Positions 47,500-55,428 of a DNA stretch of 64,000 nucleotides are shown here, in pieces. The stretch is from Streptomyces massasporeus. GTDB taxonomy: Bacteria > Actinomycetota > Actinomycetes > Streptomycetales > Streptomycetaceae. The stretch's first letter is position 1. The number at the start of each line of letters is the position of its first letter. Under the pieces are notes generated by a model. The model was not told the DNA's origin, searched no databases, and was given only the letters and a program-made list of their open reading frames with translations. The translations under genes and the position numbers were made by a program. The stretch covers positions 930,001 to 994,000 of the forward strand of contig NZ_BMSE01000001.1 in assembly GCF_014648995.1 (NCBI RefSeq). The letters are read 5' to 3'.

Positions 47500-47866
47500 G
47501 GCCGAGTTGCGGGGCCGTACGCGCCCGCTGTGCTGCTGTTCGCGGGGAACGGCAGGAACGGCACCCATCACCGGCATGGGACTCTCGTCCGGGCGGCGGC
47601 GCGACCTCGCGGACGGGCAGCTCGACGTGCGGGTCGAGCACGGGGGCCGCCGGCCCGCCGCGCGGCTGCTCGCCGCCGCCCTCGCGGGCCCCCTGACCCG
47701 CTCCCCCGCCCACGCGGCCGTCCAGGTGGGACGGCCGCGCGTGGACCACGTTGCGCCCGGCACGCTGCTCGCCTACGACGGCGGGGTGACCGAGGCGGAG
47801 GGCCGCGTGACGCTGGAGAAGCTCCCCGCGGCGCTCACCGTGTACCGGCCGATCACCGGCTACTGA
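47500..47866 (+). pseudogene. 3' fragment of a diacylglycerol/lipid-kinase-like gene
   Basis: One frame reads AVLLFAGNGRNG, and after a frameshift another reads RRDLADGQLDVRVEHGGRRP, ARLLAAALAGPLTRSPAHAA and APGTLLAYDGGVTEAEGRVT, ending LTVYRPITGY-stop. This is the C-terminal beta-sandwich pattern of DAGK/LCB5-type lipid kinases. The catalytic N-terminal half is missing, so it is a relic. It sits between the divergently oriented MOSC gene and the methyltransferase gene. Confidence 0.65.
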
Positions 47867-47933
47867 CCCATCGCCAGTCCGTATTGCGAGATACATGGTC
47901 TCAACATGCGGCCGATCTGAGTACGGTGATCTC

Positions 47934-48788
47934 ATGCCGACCCGACCGGAAGGGGTGGGATCCGCCATGCCGGAACCCCGGGAGACCGCCGTCTACACCC
48001 ACGGGCACCACGAGTCCGTCCTGCGCTCGCACACCTGGCGCACCGCCGCCAACTCCGCCGCGTACCTGCTGCCTTCGCTCAAACCCCACATGAGGATCCT
48101 GGACATCGGCTGCGGGCCCGGCACCATCACCGCCGACCTGGCCGAACTCGTGCCCGACGGGCGGGTCACCGGCGTCGACCGGGTGCCGGGGATCCTGGAG
48201 CAGGCGCGGGCCACGGCGGCCGGACGGGGCCTGGACAACGTCGACTTCGCGGTCGCCGACGTGCACGCCCTGGACTACCCGGACGACACGTTCTGCGTGG
48301 TCCACGCCCACCAGGTGCTCCAGCACGTGGGCGACCCGGTGCGGGCGCTGCGCGAGATGAAGCGCGTCGTCAGGCCGGGCGGTCTCATCGCCGTACGGGA
48401 CGCCGATTACGAGGCCATGACCTGGTACCCGGCGTCCGAGGGTCTCGACGGCTGGCTGGACCTCTACCGCCGGGTGGCCCGGGCCAACGGCGGCGAGCCG
48501 GACGCCGGGCGACGGCTGAAGGCCTGGGCGCTGCGGGCCGGTCTCACGGACATCACGGCGACCTCCGGCACCTGGACCTTCGCCACGCCGCAGGAGCGGG
48601 CCTGGTGGAGCGGGCTGTGGGCCGACCGCACCCTGGCCTCGGCCTACGCGGACCGGGCCGTCGAGGGCGGGCACGCCGACGAGGCGGGGCTGCGGGGCGT
48701 GGCCGAGGCCTGGCGGGAGTGGGGCGCGCGGGAGGACGGGTGGTTCAGCGTGCTGCACGGAGAAATTCTCTGCCGCAAGGAAGCCTGA
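47934..48788 (+). CDS. SAM-dependent methyltransferase (class I)
   Basis: 284 residues from ATG 47934 (ATG 47967, with GGAAGGGGTGGG upstream, is an alternative). It has the Rossmann SAM motif ILDIGCGPGTITADLAEL, GVDRVPGILEQA, VADVHALDYPDDTF and the post-motif VVHAHQVLQHVGDPVRALRE. The C-terminal helices (AYADRAVEGGHADEA) form the lid. Substrate unknown; the closest group is UbiE/COQ5-like. A hydrophobic peptide gene follows after 42 nt. Confidence 0.92.
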   Translation: MPTRPEGVGSAMPEPRETAVYTHGHHESVLRSHTWRTAANSAAYLLPSLKPHMRILDIGCGPGTITADLAELVPDGRVTGVDRVPGILEQARATAAGRGLDNVDFAVADVHALDYPDDTFCVVHAHQVLQHVGDPVRALREMKRVVRPGGLIAVRDADYEAMTWYPASEGLDGWLDLYRRVARANGGEPDAGRRLKAWALRAGLTDITATSGTWTFATPQERAWWSGLWADRTLASAYADRAVEGGHADEAGLRGVAEAWREWGAREDGWFSVLHGEILCRKEA

Positions 48789-48830
48789 ACCGCGTTTTCC
48801 GGGACACCCTGAAAGCAGGAGGTTCGAATT

Positions 48831-49001
48831 ATGGTTCCCATCCTGCTGGTGCTGCTTCTGGCTTTGGTTCTGTTCGGCGCCGGATTTGCAGTAAAGATTC
48901 TCTGGTGGATCGCACTCGCGGTTCTCGTCCTGTGGCTGCTGGGATTCTTCGTCCGCGGCACGTCGGCAACCGGCGGCAGGGGCCGCTGGTACAGGTGGTG
49001 A
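48831..49001 (+). CDS. Small hydrophobic membrane protein
   Basis: 56 residues, too short for most gene finders but well supported: AGGAGG lies 7 nt before ATG 48831. It reads MVPILLVLLLALVLFGAGFA, then a second helix WWIALAVLVLWLLGFFV and a basic end GGRGRWYRW. Streptomyces genomes often hold such hydrophobic peptides near stress genes. A strong terminator hairpin follows. Confidence 0.85.
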   Translation: MVPILLVLLLALVLFGAGFAVKILWWIALAVLVLWLLGFFVRGTSATGGRGRWYRW

Positions 49002-49007
49002 AAATGC

Positions 49008-49049
49008 ACGCGTCGCCCCGGGCCTGGATCAGGACCCGGGGCGACGCGT
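49008..49049. terminator. Strong hairpin between hydrophobic-peptide gene and gvpK
   Basis: ACGCGTCGCCCCGGG (49008-49022) pairs perfectly with CCCGGGGCGACGCGT (49035-49049); the 12-nt loop can add a few pairs. It lies between convergent genes and likely serves both the hydrophobic-peptide gene and the gas-vesicle operon. Confidence 0.8.
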
Positions 49050-49056
49050 GTGCGAG

Positions 49057-49365
49057 TCAGTCCCGCGGAAGCAGCGGTCCGAGCGGCCCGAGGTCCAGGT
49101 TGAGGTCCTCGGGCCGCAGTCCGTAGCGGTCGCGCAGTTCCGTCATCCGCTCGTCGAGCAGCATGAGCGTGAGCCCGATCCGCTCCTCCTGCTCCTCGCT
49201 CAGGTCCCCCACGTCGAACCGGCGCAGCGCCTGGCGCTCCATGAGCTGGCGCAGCAGCTCCACCACCGTCAGCACGAGTTTGACCAGGTCGCGCTCGACC
49301 GTGTCGGGCTCCAGATCCATGTGCTTGCGGCGGGACCGGGGATGGTGGTCGTCGGGGGTGGTCAC
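49057..49365 (-). CDS. gvpK: Gas vesicle protein GvpK
   Basis: 102 residues, last gene of the gvp operon; ATG 49365 overlaps the gvpS stop as ATGA. The GvpK pattern is LEPDTVERDLVKLVLTVVEL, LRQLMERQALRRFDVGDL and IGLTLMLLDERMTELRDRYG. It has no membrane segment. GvpK is a minor protein needed for gas-vesicle formation in other hosts. The gene ends close to the terminator hairpin at 49008. Confidence 0.92.
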   Translation of the reverse strand: MTTPDDHHPRSRRKHMDLEPDTVERDLVKLVLTVVELLRQLMERQALRRFDVGDLSEEQEERIGLTLMLLDERMTELRDRYGLRPEDLNLDLGPLGPLLPRD

Positions 49366-49550
49366 AGCAGCTCCTCGAACGGTGAGGGCACCTGGGCGTT
49401 CACCGAGCTGATCAGCGCGTTGAGGTCGATACGGACGAGGTCGACGTCGGCGATGCGCAGGGTGATGTCCCCCGTGATCACGACGCCGCCGGCGAGCAGC
49501 CGGTCGAGCAGGTCCACGAGGGCGATCTCGCGTCGTTCCACTACGGTCAC
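49362..49550 (-). CDS. gvpS: GvpA/J-like gas vesicle protein (GvpS position)
   Basis: 62 residues from GTG 49550, with GGGGAG six nt upstream. An ATG at 49570 overlaps the gvpL stop but gives only seven codons, so it is not the start. The body is a GvpA-type shell domain: REIALVDLLDRLLAGGVVIT, GDITLRIADVDLVRIDLNAL and ISSV. In Streptomyces gvp clusters the small GvpA-like gene between gvpL and gvpK is called gvpS. It would be a structural or tip component. Confidence 0.85.
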   Translation of the reverse strand: MTVVERREIALVDLLDRLLAGGVVITGDITLRIADVDLVRIDLNALISSVNAQVPSPFEELL

Positions 49551-49566
49551 GGATTCTCCCCGCTGT

Positions 49567-50322
49567 TCATGTGGTCTCCCCGGCGAACGAATAGGCCGCC
49601 CAGGGACCGGTGAGTTCGATGCGCATTCCGGGCACCTCACCCTTCGTGCGGTCGACCAGTTCCACGAATTCCTCGGAATTCGCACGCGGAACGAGATAGG
49701 CGGCATTCAGTACGTTCCGCCCGGTCACCTTGGAAAGCTGGGGGTTCTGCGGGGGATGCGTCCGGGAATCCTCCGCGAATGCGGAAAGCTCCTCGTGCAG
49801 TCGGGTCGAGAAAGCCTCTGCCTTCTGCCACATTTCCTCGTGGGACCTGGTCTGCATACGCCGCTGCCGCAGGTAGTCCCGGCCCGACGCGGGCTTTGGC
49901 GCGGGCCGGGCGCTCTCCTGCGGTTCGGACTCGGCGTACACCTTCACACCCCACTCGACCCGGCCCTCCAGCCGGTCGAGGGTGCGCTGGAAGTCCTCTT
50001 CGCGGGCCTCCATCATCGTCCGTACGCCGCTGTCGTCGTGGAAGACGGTGCCGAGCCGCAGCGGCAGCGGTGTGGTGACGGTGGTGAGCGCGTCGATCAC
50101 GCCCTGGTGGGCGCGGGCGGTCTCGGTGAGCCAGTCGAGGTCCTCCAGATGGGCCCGGAGCGGCTCCTCCGCGAAGTCCCGCTCCGGCACGTGACTCACC
50201 ACGGCCACCAGGCCGTGGTGAGTCAGCGCCCTGGGCGGGTCGCCCGCCACACCCGTCAACTGGGCCTGGAGCGGGGTTCCGAAGGGGCGGCAGACGGCGT
50301 AGACGTACCGCAGTCCGGTCAC
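49567..50322 (-). CDS. gvpL: Gas vesicle protein GvpL (GvpL/GvpF family)
   Basis: 251 residues, GTG 50322 overlapping the gvpJ stop as GTGA. It has the GvpL/GvpF pattern: LRYVYAVCRPFG, HGLVAVVSHVPERDFAEEPL, LPLRLGTVFHD and VLNAAYLVPRANSEEFVELV. It is a paralogue of gvpF (52753-53526). GvpF/L proteins are chaperone-like assembly factors for the GvpA shell. A central basic linker (RDYLRQRRMQTRSHEEMWQK) separates the two domains. Confidence 0.92.
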   Translation of the reverse strand: MTGLRYVYAVCRPFGTPLQAQLTGVAGDPPRALTHHGLVAVVSHVPERDFAEEPLRAHLEDLDWLTETARAHQGVIDALTTVTTPLPLRLGTVFHDDSGVRTMMEAREEDFQRTLDRLEGRVEWGVKVYAESEPQESARPAPKPASGRDYLRQRRMQTRSHEEMWQKAEAFSTRLHEELSAFAEDSRTHPPQNPQLSKVTGRNVLNAAYLVPRANSEEFVELVDRTKGEVPGMRIELTGPWAAYSFAGETT

Positions 50323-50657
50323 GGGGCCTCCTTCTTCTCCGCGCGGCCGGGCTCCAGTTCCTCCAGCCGGGCCAGCCTCTCGCGCAACTCGGCGTTCTCA
50401 CGGGTCAGTTCGTCCCGGCGCGCCCGCGAGCTCAGTGCCGGGTCGGTCTCCCACCAGTCGATGCCCATCTCCTTCGCCTTGTCCACCGAGGCGACGATCA
50501 ACCGCAGTTTGATGGTGAGGAGTTCGATGTCGAGCAGATTGATCCGGATGTCGCCCGCGATCACGATGCCCTTGTCCAGGACCCGTTCAAGGATGTCGGC
50601 GAGGTTGGCACTGCTTCCCTGACCGTAGGGTTCGGGCATCCTGCTGGGCGTCGTCAT
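50319..50657 (-). CDS. gvpJ: Gas vesicle protein GvpJ (GvpA-like)
   Basis: 112 residues. ATG 50657 overlaps the gvpZ stop. The GvpA-like core is NLADILERVLDKGIVIAGDI, RINLLDIELLTIKLRLIVAS, VDKAKEMGIDWW, followed by a charged helix (LTRENAELRERLARLEELEP) not present in GvpA. GvpJ is thought to sit at vesicle tips or nucleate assembly. Confidence 0.92.
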   Translation of the reverse strand: MTTPSRMPEPYGQGSSANLADILERVLDKGIVIAGDIRINLLDIELLTIKLRLIVASVDKAKEMGIDWWETDPALSSRARRDELTRENAELRERLARLEELEPGRAEKKEAP

Positions 50658-51697
50658 CGCCGGCTCCCTGCCTCGACTTCCTCATCCTCGTCCTCGTACT
50701 CCTCGTCCTCGTACTCGCCCTCGGGTTCTTCCTCCTCCTCGGGCTCCTCCTCGTCCTCGTACTCGCCCTCGGGCTCTTCCTCCTCCTCCGGCTCCTCCTC
50801 GTCCTCGTACTCGTCCTCGGACTCCTCCTCGGCGAGCGCGTCCTCGTGACTGCGGACGACCTCGCCGTCGCGGATCTCGCCGCGCCAGCCGTCCTCCGCC
50901 TCGCCCTTGATGGTGATGAAGCGAACGAAGTTCTTGAGGTCGAGCCGGGTCCGGCGGCCCTGGGCGCGCCAGATGTTGCCGGTCTTCTCGAAGAAGCCGG
51001 AGGGGTAGTACTCGATGACCAGCAGGACGCGGGTCAGGTTGTCGGTGAGCCGGTGGAAGGAGACGACGCCCTTCGTCGTGCCCTTGGCCCCCTCGGAGGT
51101 CCAGGAGATGCGGTCGTCGGGGACCTGCTCGGTCGTGGTCGCCTTCCAGCTGCGGTTGGACCACCAGACCTTCAACTGCCAGTCGGAGGTGGTGTCGTCG
51201 GCCTTGCTCGCAGCCTTGACACCCTTCGCGAAGGTGCTGAAGTCCTGGTACTGGGTCCACTGGTCGTACGCCGTGCGCAGCGGTACGCCGACATCGATGT
51301 GCTCGATGATGACCGTGGGCTTGTTGCCGGAACGGCCCTTGCCCTTGCCCTTGCCGCCCAGGCCCTTGAAGGCGCCCGTGACCTTGTCCTTGATGCGCGA
51401 GCCGCCCATCTCCAGCGCGGAGCGCAGCGGCCCCTTGCCCTCGGCGATCTTGCGGCCGCCTTCGAGGGCGAGCTTGGCGAAGCCGGGACTGTTGCCCTCG
51501 GCGATGTCGTTCAGCTTGCCGGTGGTCTCGCCTAGCTTGTGGCCCACGCCGGTCAGCATGCGGGTGGCCTGAGCGGCGAGGTACTCCTGCAGTTCGGCCT
51601 TCAGCCGGTCGGCGGCCTCGCTGTGGGCCAGGTCTGTGAGCGGGTTCTTCGTCGCTCCGTTGGCGGCGGACTTCGCCGAGCCGAGAGTGTCACTCAT
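50654..51697 (-). CDS. gvpZ: GvpZ-type protein with SRPBCC domain and acidic repeats
   Basis: 347 residues, ATG 51697 (ATGA overlap with gvpY). Residues 1-120 form amphipathic helices and a Gly/Lys-rich stretch (FKGLGGKGKGKGRSGNK). Residues about 125-275 are an SRPBCC/START-like beta-helix domain (IIEHIDVGVPLRTAYDQWTQ; SFHRLTDNLTRVLLVIEYYP). The last ~65 residues are near-perfect acidic repeats built on EEPEEEEEPEGEYED. In Streptomyces gvp operons this position is gvpZ, whose role is unknown. The acidic tail is complementary in charge to the basic tail of GvpY next door. Confidence 0.85.
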   Translation of the reverse strand: MSDTLGSAKSAANGATKNPLTDLAHSEAADRLKAELQEYLAAQATRMLTGVGHKLGETTGKLNDIAEGNSPGFAKLALEGGRKIAEGKGPLRSALEMGGSRIKDKVTGAFKGLGGKGKGKGRSGNKPTVIIEHIDVGVPLRTAYDQWTQYQDFSTFAKGVKAASKADDTTSDWQLKVWWSNRSWKATTTEQVPDDRISWTSEGAKGTTKGVVSFHRLTDNLTRVLLVIEYYPSGFFEKTGNIWRAQGRRTRLDLKNFVRFITIKGEAEDGWRGEIRDGEVVRSHEDALAEEESEDEYEDEEEPEEEEEPEGEYEDEEEPEEEEEPEGEYEDEEYEDEDEEVEAGSRR

Positions 51698-52488
51698 CCC
51701 TCACCGCCTCCCTTCGGCAGCCGGGACCTGGCGCTGCCGCCCCTGCTCCCGGAGGTCGCCTTCTTGGCGGGCGTGGCCTTCTTCGCCGCCGCCTTGCGGC
51801 CCGCGGTCTTCTTCGCCGGAGCCTTCTTGGCGGGGGCCTTCTTGGCAGGGGCCTTCTTCGCCGCCGCCTTCTTCGCCGGCGCCTTCTTGGCGGGGGCCCT
51901 CTTGGCGGGAGCCTTCTTCGCGGGGGCCTTCTTCGCCTCGGGCTCCTCTTCCTCTTCCTCTTCCTCTTCTTCCTCGTCGGACGCCTCGGGCTCCTCGTCC
52001 TCCTCCTCTTCTTCCTCTTCCTCGTCGGACGCCTCGGGCTCCTCGTCCTCCTCGGGCTCCTCGTCCTCGTCCTCGTCGAATCCGGAGTCCTCGGGTTCCT
52101 CGTCCTCGGGTTCCTCGTCCTCGGCGTCCTCGTACTCCGCGTCCTCGGCGTCGTCGTCCTGGCCGGGCACCACGCCCGCCAGCTGGTCGCGCACCTTGGC
52201 GGTACGACCGTGCAGCCGGTCGGCGAGGGCGTCGATCTGCCGCTCGACCATGGCACCGGACGCGGCCTTGCCGACACCGCGCAGATCCTGCCGCAGCTGG
52301 TCGCCGATCTCCTTGAACTGCGGGTTGTCCCGCAGCTGTTGCTGGACCAGATCCGCGACCATGCGCGGGCTCAGGTTCAGCTTCTTCCCGGCGACCAGGC
52401 CACCGACGGCCGCCGCCATCTTCAGCTTTTTGGTACGCCCCAGGAGGTATCCGGCCCCTATGGCGAGACCCAGTCCCACTCGGTTCAT
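51694..52488 (-). CDS. gvpY: GvpY-type protein with acidic block and histone-H1-like basic tail
   Basis: 264 residues, ATG 52488 (ATGA overlap with gvpG). It starts with a Gly-rich hydrophobic helix (RVGLGLAIGAGYLLGRTKKL), then a helical domain to about residue 115. A ~65-residue run of Asp/Glu/Pro follows (EEPEASDEEEEEEEEDEEPE). The C-terminal ~75 residues are KKAPAKKAP-type repeats like histone H1 or HU tails. Such tails usually bind nucleic acid or acidic surfaces. GvpY function is unknown. The strongly opposite charge blocks on one chain are notable. Confidence 0.85.
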   Translation of the reverse strand: MNRVGLGLAIGAGYLLGRTKKLKMAAAVGGLVAGKKLNLSPRMVADLVQQQLRDNPQFKEIGDQLRQDLRGVGKAASGAMVERQIDALADRLHGRTAKVRDQLAGVVPGQDDDAEDAEYEDAEDEEPEDEEPEDSGFDEDEDEEPEEDEEPEASDEEEEEEEEDEEPEASDEEEEEEEEEEEPEAKKAPAKKAPAKRAPAKKAPAKKAAAKKAPAKKAPAKKAPAKKTAGRKAAAKKATPAKKATSGSRGGSARSRLPKGGGEG

Positions 52489-52748
52489 GGTGTTGTCCCG
52501 TTGCCCGTTCCCGCGCTACCGCGCGAAGCGATCTCCAACCGGTCGAGGAGTTCGTCCTCGAGACGGTCGAACTCCTCCTCCGTGATCTCTCCGGCCTCCA
52601 TCTGCCCCTCGAGCCGGGCCAGTTCGGCCCGGATCGTGGCTGGGTCGTAGTAGATTCGCTCGGCCTCCTGCACCACCTGTTTGATGGCCCAGGCGCTGCC
52701 GCGTACCGGTGCGAACGGCAGCAGCAGCACCTCAGAGATCAGGCCCAC
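52485..52748 (-). CDS. gvpG: Gas vesicle protein GvpG
   Basis: 87 residues, GTG 52748. It has the GvpG pattern LISEVLLLPFAPVRGSAWAI, KQVVQEAERIYYDPATIRAE and LARLEGQMEAGEITEEEFDR. It is a small helical assembly factor. It starts 4 nt after gvpF stops and overlaps gvpY by 4 nt. Confidence 0.93.
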   Translation of the reverse strand: MGLISEVLLLPFAPVRGSAWAIKQVVQEAERIYYDPATIRAELARLEGQMEAGEITEEEFDRLEDELLDRLEIASRGSAGTGNGTTP

Positions 52749-52752
52749 GTCA

Positions 52753-53526
52753 TCACCCCGCTCCGGTGTCCGTTCCGCTCGCCACGGTGCCCGCGGGCTC
52801 GGCCGGGCCGGGCTCGACGAAGCTGTACGGCGGCAGCGGTCCGTTGACCCGCACTTCCAGGTGCGGCATGTCGTTGCGGAGCTGCTCGACCGCGGCCAGG
52901 AAGGACTCGGCCGAGTCCCGGTCCACCAGGAACGAGACGTTGGCCAGCCAGCCCGTGGACTCGGGCCCCGCGCTCACGTCGTCGGCGGCCGACGCAAGGG
53001 CGCGCTGCACGGCGGCGCCGTCGTCGGCCTCCTTGGCCTTGACCGCGGCCGCGACCAGCTCGCCGAGCCGGATCTTGTCGTCGTAACTGCCGCCGCCCGC
53101 CTGCCGGTTGGCCTCCGCGAGCCCACGGATGTCGGGACTCTCGGCCATCACCTGGTGCAGGACGGCCTCTTCGACGTGGTTGGCCTTGACGTTGTACTCG
53201 ACCCGGTTGTCCAGGGCCTGCAGTCGCTCCTTGTAGTGCTCGGCGCGCTCGGCGAGCACCGCGGTGATGGAGTTGTCGTCCGGGGCCACGCTGCCGAACC
53301 GCATGGGCAGCACACAGCCGGCCGCGCCGGCCTCGCTGAGCACGTTCTGGTGGGCGAGCAGCTCCTTGCGCTTGGGCCGCAGTCCGTCGGGCGCCTCGCT
53401 GACGACAGCCACCAGGTCACCCTCGCGCAGGATGCGCACCGGGCGGGGCGGGTCGCCGACACCGCTCATGCCCTCGGGGAGGCCGGGGTGCGAACTCGCA
53501 GCGATGCCATAGACGTAAGTGCTCAC
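52753..53526 (-). CDS. gvpF: Gas vesicle protein GvpF
   Basis: 257 residues, GTG 53526 overlapping the gvpA stop as GTGA. GvpF/L landmarks: TYVYGIAASSHPGLPEGM, LVAVVSEAPDGLRPKRKELL, HQNVLSEAG, VLPMRFGSVAPD and ANVSFLVDRDSAESFLAAVE. GvpF binds the shell protein GvpA during assembly. The Pro/Gly-rich tail is not conserved in the family. Confidence 0.93.
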   Translation of the reverse strand: MSTYVYGIAASSHPGLPEGMSGVGDPPRPVRILREGDLVAVVSEAPDGLRPKRKELLAHQNVLSEAGAAGCVLPMRFGSVAPDDNSITAVLAERAEHYKERLQALDNRVEYNVKANHVEEAVLHQVMAESPDIRGLAEANRQAGGGSYDDKIRLGELVAAAVKAKEADDGAAVQRALASAADDVSAGPESTGWLANVSFLVDRDSAESFLAAVEQLRNDMPHLEVRVNGPLPPYSFVEPGPAEPAGTVASGTDTGAG

Positions 53527-53957
53527 TCCTGCTCCTCCTTACGGCGGGACGACGTGCTCTTGCGGGCGCGCGGACGGGACTCCCCCTGGCGCTCGGAACC
53601 GTCGTCACGCGCCTGCTTGAAGGCGTCGGAAATGGTCTCGGCGGCGCCGGACAGGGCCCCCTTGGACTTGCCGCGGGCGCCGGACTCGGTCATCTCCCCG
53701 ACGAGGTCGGGCAGGCCCGGGTCCTTGCGCGGCCCGGCCTCCAGGTCGAGTCGGTTGCACGCCTCGGCGAAGCGCAGATAGGTGTCGACGCTGGCGACGA
53801 CGACGCGTACGTCGATCTTGAGGATCTCGATGCCGACCAGGGAGACTCGCACGAATGCGTCGATGACGAGCCCCCTGTCCAGGACGAGCTCAAGCACGTC
53901 GTAGAGACCGCTGCTGCCGCCTCCGCCGCCGGACTGCTGTGCCGGTACGACTGTCAT
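53523..53957 (-). CDS. gvpA: Gas vesicle shell protein GvpA (long form)
   Basis: 144 residues, ATG 53957. The GvpA core is SSGLYDVLELVLDRGLVIDA, FVRVSLVGIEILKIDVRVVV and ASVDTYLRFAEACNRLDLE. It is about twice the usual ~70 residues because of a charged C-terminal extension (GSERQGESRPRARKSTSSRR). Actinobacterial GvpA proteins are often extended in this way. GvpA forms the ribs of the gas-vesicle wall; whether this operon actually makes vesicles is unknown. Confidence 0.92.
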   Translation of the reverse strand: MTVVPAQQSGGGGGSSGLYDVLELVLDRGLVIDAFVRVSLVGIEILKIDVRVVVASVDTYLRFAEACNRLDLEAGPRKDPGLPDLVGEMTESGARGKSKGALSGAAETISDAFKQARDDGSERQGESRPRARKSTSSRRKEEQE

Positions 53958-54003
53958 GCCGGGTGTTCCTCCTCGTGTGTGGGTGCGGGTCCGGTCGGGC
54001 GGC

Positions 54004-54375
54004 CTAGCGGCCGCCGGACCTGCGCGCGTCGGACCGCCCGCGTTCGTAGCGGCGGACGCGCCGGTAACCCGTGAGCTGCCCCTCTGCGTCGAGCTCCACC
54101 TGGTAGCTCGCCATCAGGCTCATCGTGTCGGGCACGCGCTCGAGTTCGAGGACCTCGACCTCCAGCGCCCAGCCCTCCTCCGTCTGCTCGAAGGACGACA
54201 CGGACTCGGCTTCCATGCCGGTGAGCTCCGCGAGCTGGCCGCGCGCCTGACGCAGCACTTCCATCGGGCTCGGCCGGCTCTTGGCCGTCTGCTTGTCGTT
54301 CGTTTTGCTCGAGTTCCGGGAGTTCTGGGACTCCTGTGAATCCTGTGACTCTTGCGTGTTTTTTGTGTTCGACAT
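54004..54375 (-). CDS. gvpO: Gas vesicle protein GvpO, first gene of the operon
   Basis: 123 residues from ATG 54375, which has GGAGGGGGAGG five nt upstream; a GTG six nt earlier is in frame but closer to that site. It has an S/T/N/Q-rich N-terminus, then SPMEVLRQARGQLAELTGME, WALEVEVLELERVPDTMSLM and ASYQVELDAEGQLTGYRRVR, the GvpO pattern. It is separated from gvpA by 46 nt. The operon promoter must lie between here and the ligD end at 54469. Confidence 0.92.
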   Translation of the reverse strand: MSNTKNTQESQDSQESQNSRNSSKTNDKQTAKSRPSPMEVLRQARGQLAELTGMEAESVSSFEQTEEGWALEVEVLELERVPDTMSLMASYQVELDAEGQLTGYRRVRRYERGRSDARRSGGR

Positions 54376-54442
54376 GGCCACCTCCCCCTCCGTGTGGCCG
54401 CAAGAGTGTTCGCCAAACCTCTACGGGCCCATGCATCTGCCA

Positions 54443-54465
54443 CCCACCGGGAGATCGCCGGTGGG
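54443..54465 (-). terminator. Hairpin after the ligD-type gene
   Basis: CCCACCGG (54443-54450) and CCGGTGGG (54458-54465) form an 8-bp perfect stem with a 7-nt loop, directly after the stop of the minus-strand gene at 54469. It ends the oxidoreductase-transketolase-ligD operon and precedes gvpO. Confidence 0.6.
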
Positions 54466-54468
54466 GTC

Positions 54469-55428
54469 TCAGCCGCGCAGAGCGATCAGCCGCCGCCGGG
54501 CCGGTCCCAGCGCCCGGCCGCGGCTCAGCAGGCCTGACCAGGGGTTGGTGCGGGCCTGCTCGACGGCGTCGGCGACGGTCCAGCGGCCGGCGTGCAGCTC
54601 CGGGTCGTCCAGCCGGTCCCAGGTGATGGGGGTGGCCACGGGCGCGCCCGGGCGGGGCCGGACCGTGTAGGGCGCAACGGCGGTCTGGGCATAGGCATTG
54701 CGCTGGATGTCGAGGTAGAGCCGATCACCGCGTTCCTTCTTGCGGGCGGCGGTGGTGAGCCGGTCGGGGTGGGCGCCGGCGAGGGTGTCGGCGACGTCCC
54801 GGGCGAAGGCGCGCACCTCGTCGAAGTCGTGCCGCCCGTTGAGCGGCACGATGACATGGAGCCCGCGCGAGCCGGTGGTCATCAGCGCCGAGGGCAGCTC
54901 CAGCTCGTCGAGCAGCTCCCCGAGCAGCCGGGCGGCCCCCCGTACGGCCTCGAAAGCGTCCCCGGGGGTCCCCCCAGGCCCTTCAGGCACTGGGGGAGGG
55001 TCGAGGTCGAAGACCAGCCGGTCGGGGTGGTCGATGCGATCGGAGCGGGACAGCCAGCGGTGCAGGGTGATGCTCGCCTGGTCGGCCAGGTAGAGGAGGG
55101 CGGCGGTGTCGTCACAGACGGTGTGGCGGACGGTGCCGCCCTCCTTGGCCAGGTCGACGCGCTCGATCCACTCGGGGTAGTGGTCCGGGGTGTTCTTCTG
55201 CATGAACATCGGGCCGTCGATGCCGTCGGGGTGCCTCTCCAGCATCAGCGGCCGGCCGCGCAGGTGCGGCAGCATGAAGGGCGCGACGGCCCGGTAGTAG
55301 TCCACCAGGTCGGCCTTGGTGTACTCCTTGGCGTCGCCGCCGCCGGGGAAGAGCACCTTGTCCGGCCGGTGCACCTCCACCGTGCGGCGGCCCGCCCGCA
55401 CCCTGCGCGTGCCGTCGCCGCCGCTCAC
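54469..55428 (-). CDS. LigD polymerase/primase-domain protein
   Basis: 319 residues; GTG 55428 overlaps the transketolase stop as GTGA. It is a stand-alone polymerase (eukaryotic-primase-like) domain without the ligase or phosphoesterase parts: KVLFPGGGDAKEYTKADLVD, YYRAVAPFMLPHLRGRPLML, FMQKNTPDHYPEWIERV, RLVFDLDPPPVPEG with catalytic Asps, and TTGSRGLHVIVPLNGRHDFD. In NHEJ such proteins fill gaps or add ribonucleotides at breaks, together with Ku and a ligase, which are not in this window. Its place after a transketolase is odd but conserved-looking. Confidence 0.9.
   Translation of the reverse strand: MSGGDGTRRVRAGRRTVEVHRPDKVLFPGGGDAKEYTKADLVDYYRAVAPFMLPHLRGRPLMLERHPDGIDGPMFMQKNTPDHYPEWIERVDLAKEGGTVRHTVCDDTAALLYLADQASITLHRWLSRSDRIDHPDRLVFDLDPPPVPEGPGGTPGDAFEAVRGAARLLGELLDELELPSALMTTGSRGLHVIVPLNGRHDFDEVRAFARDVADTLAGAHPDRLTTAARKKERGDRLYLDIQRNAYAQTAVAPYTVRPRPGAPVATPITWDRLDDPELHAGRWTVADAVEQARTNPWSGLLSRGRALGPARRRLIALRG

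Noticed and set aside
50690..50830. Repeats in gvpZ as a possible CRISPR or tandem array
   Set aside because: They are in-frame acidic protein repeats (GAG/GAC/CCC codons) with no spacer structure.
51780..51940. KKAPA-coding repeats in gvpY as a mobile repeat
   Set aside because: They are coding repeats for a basic tail, in frame with the gene.
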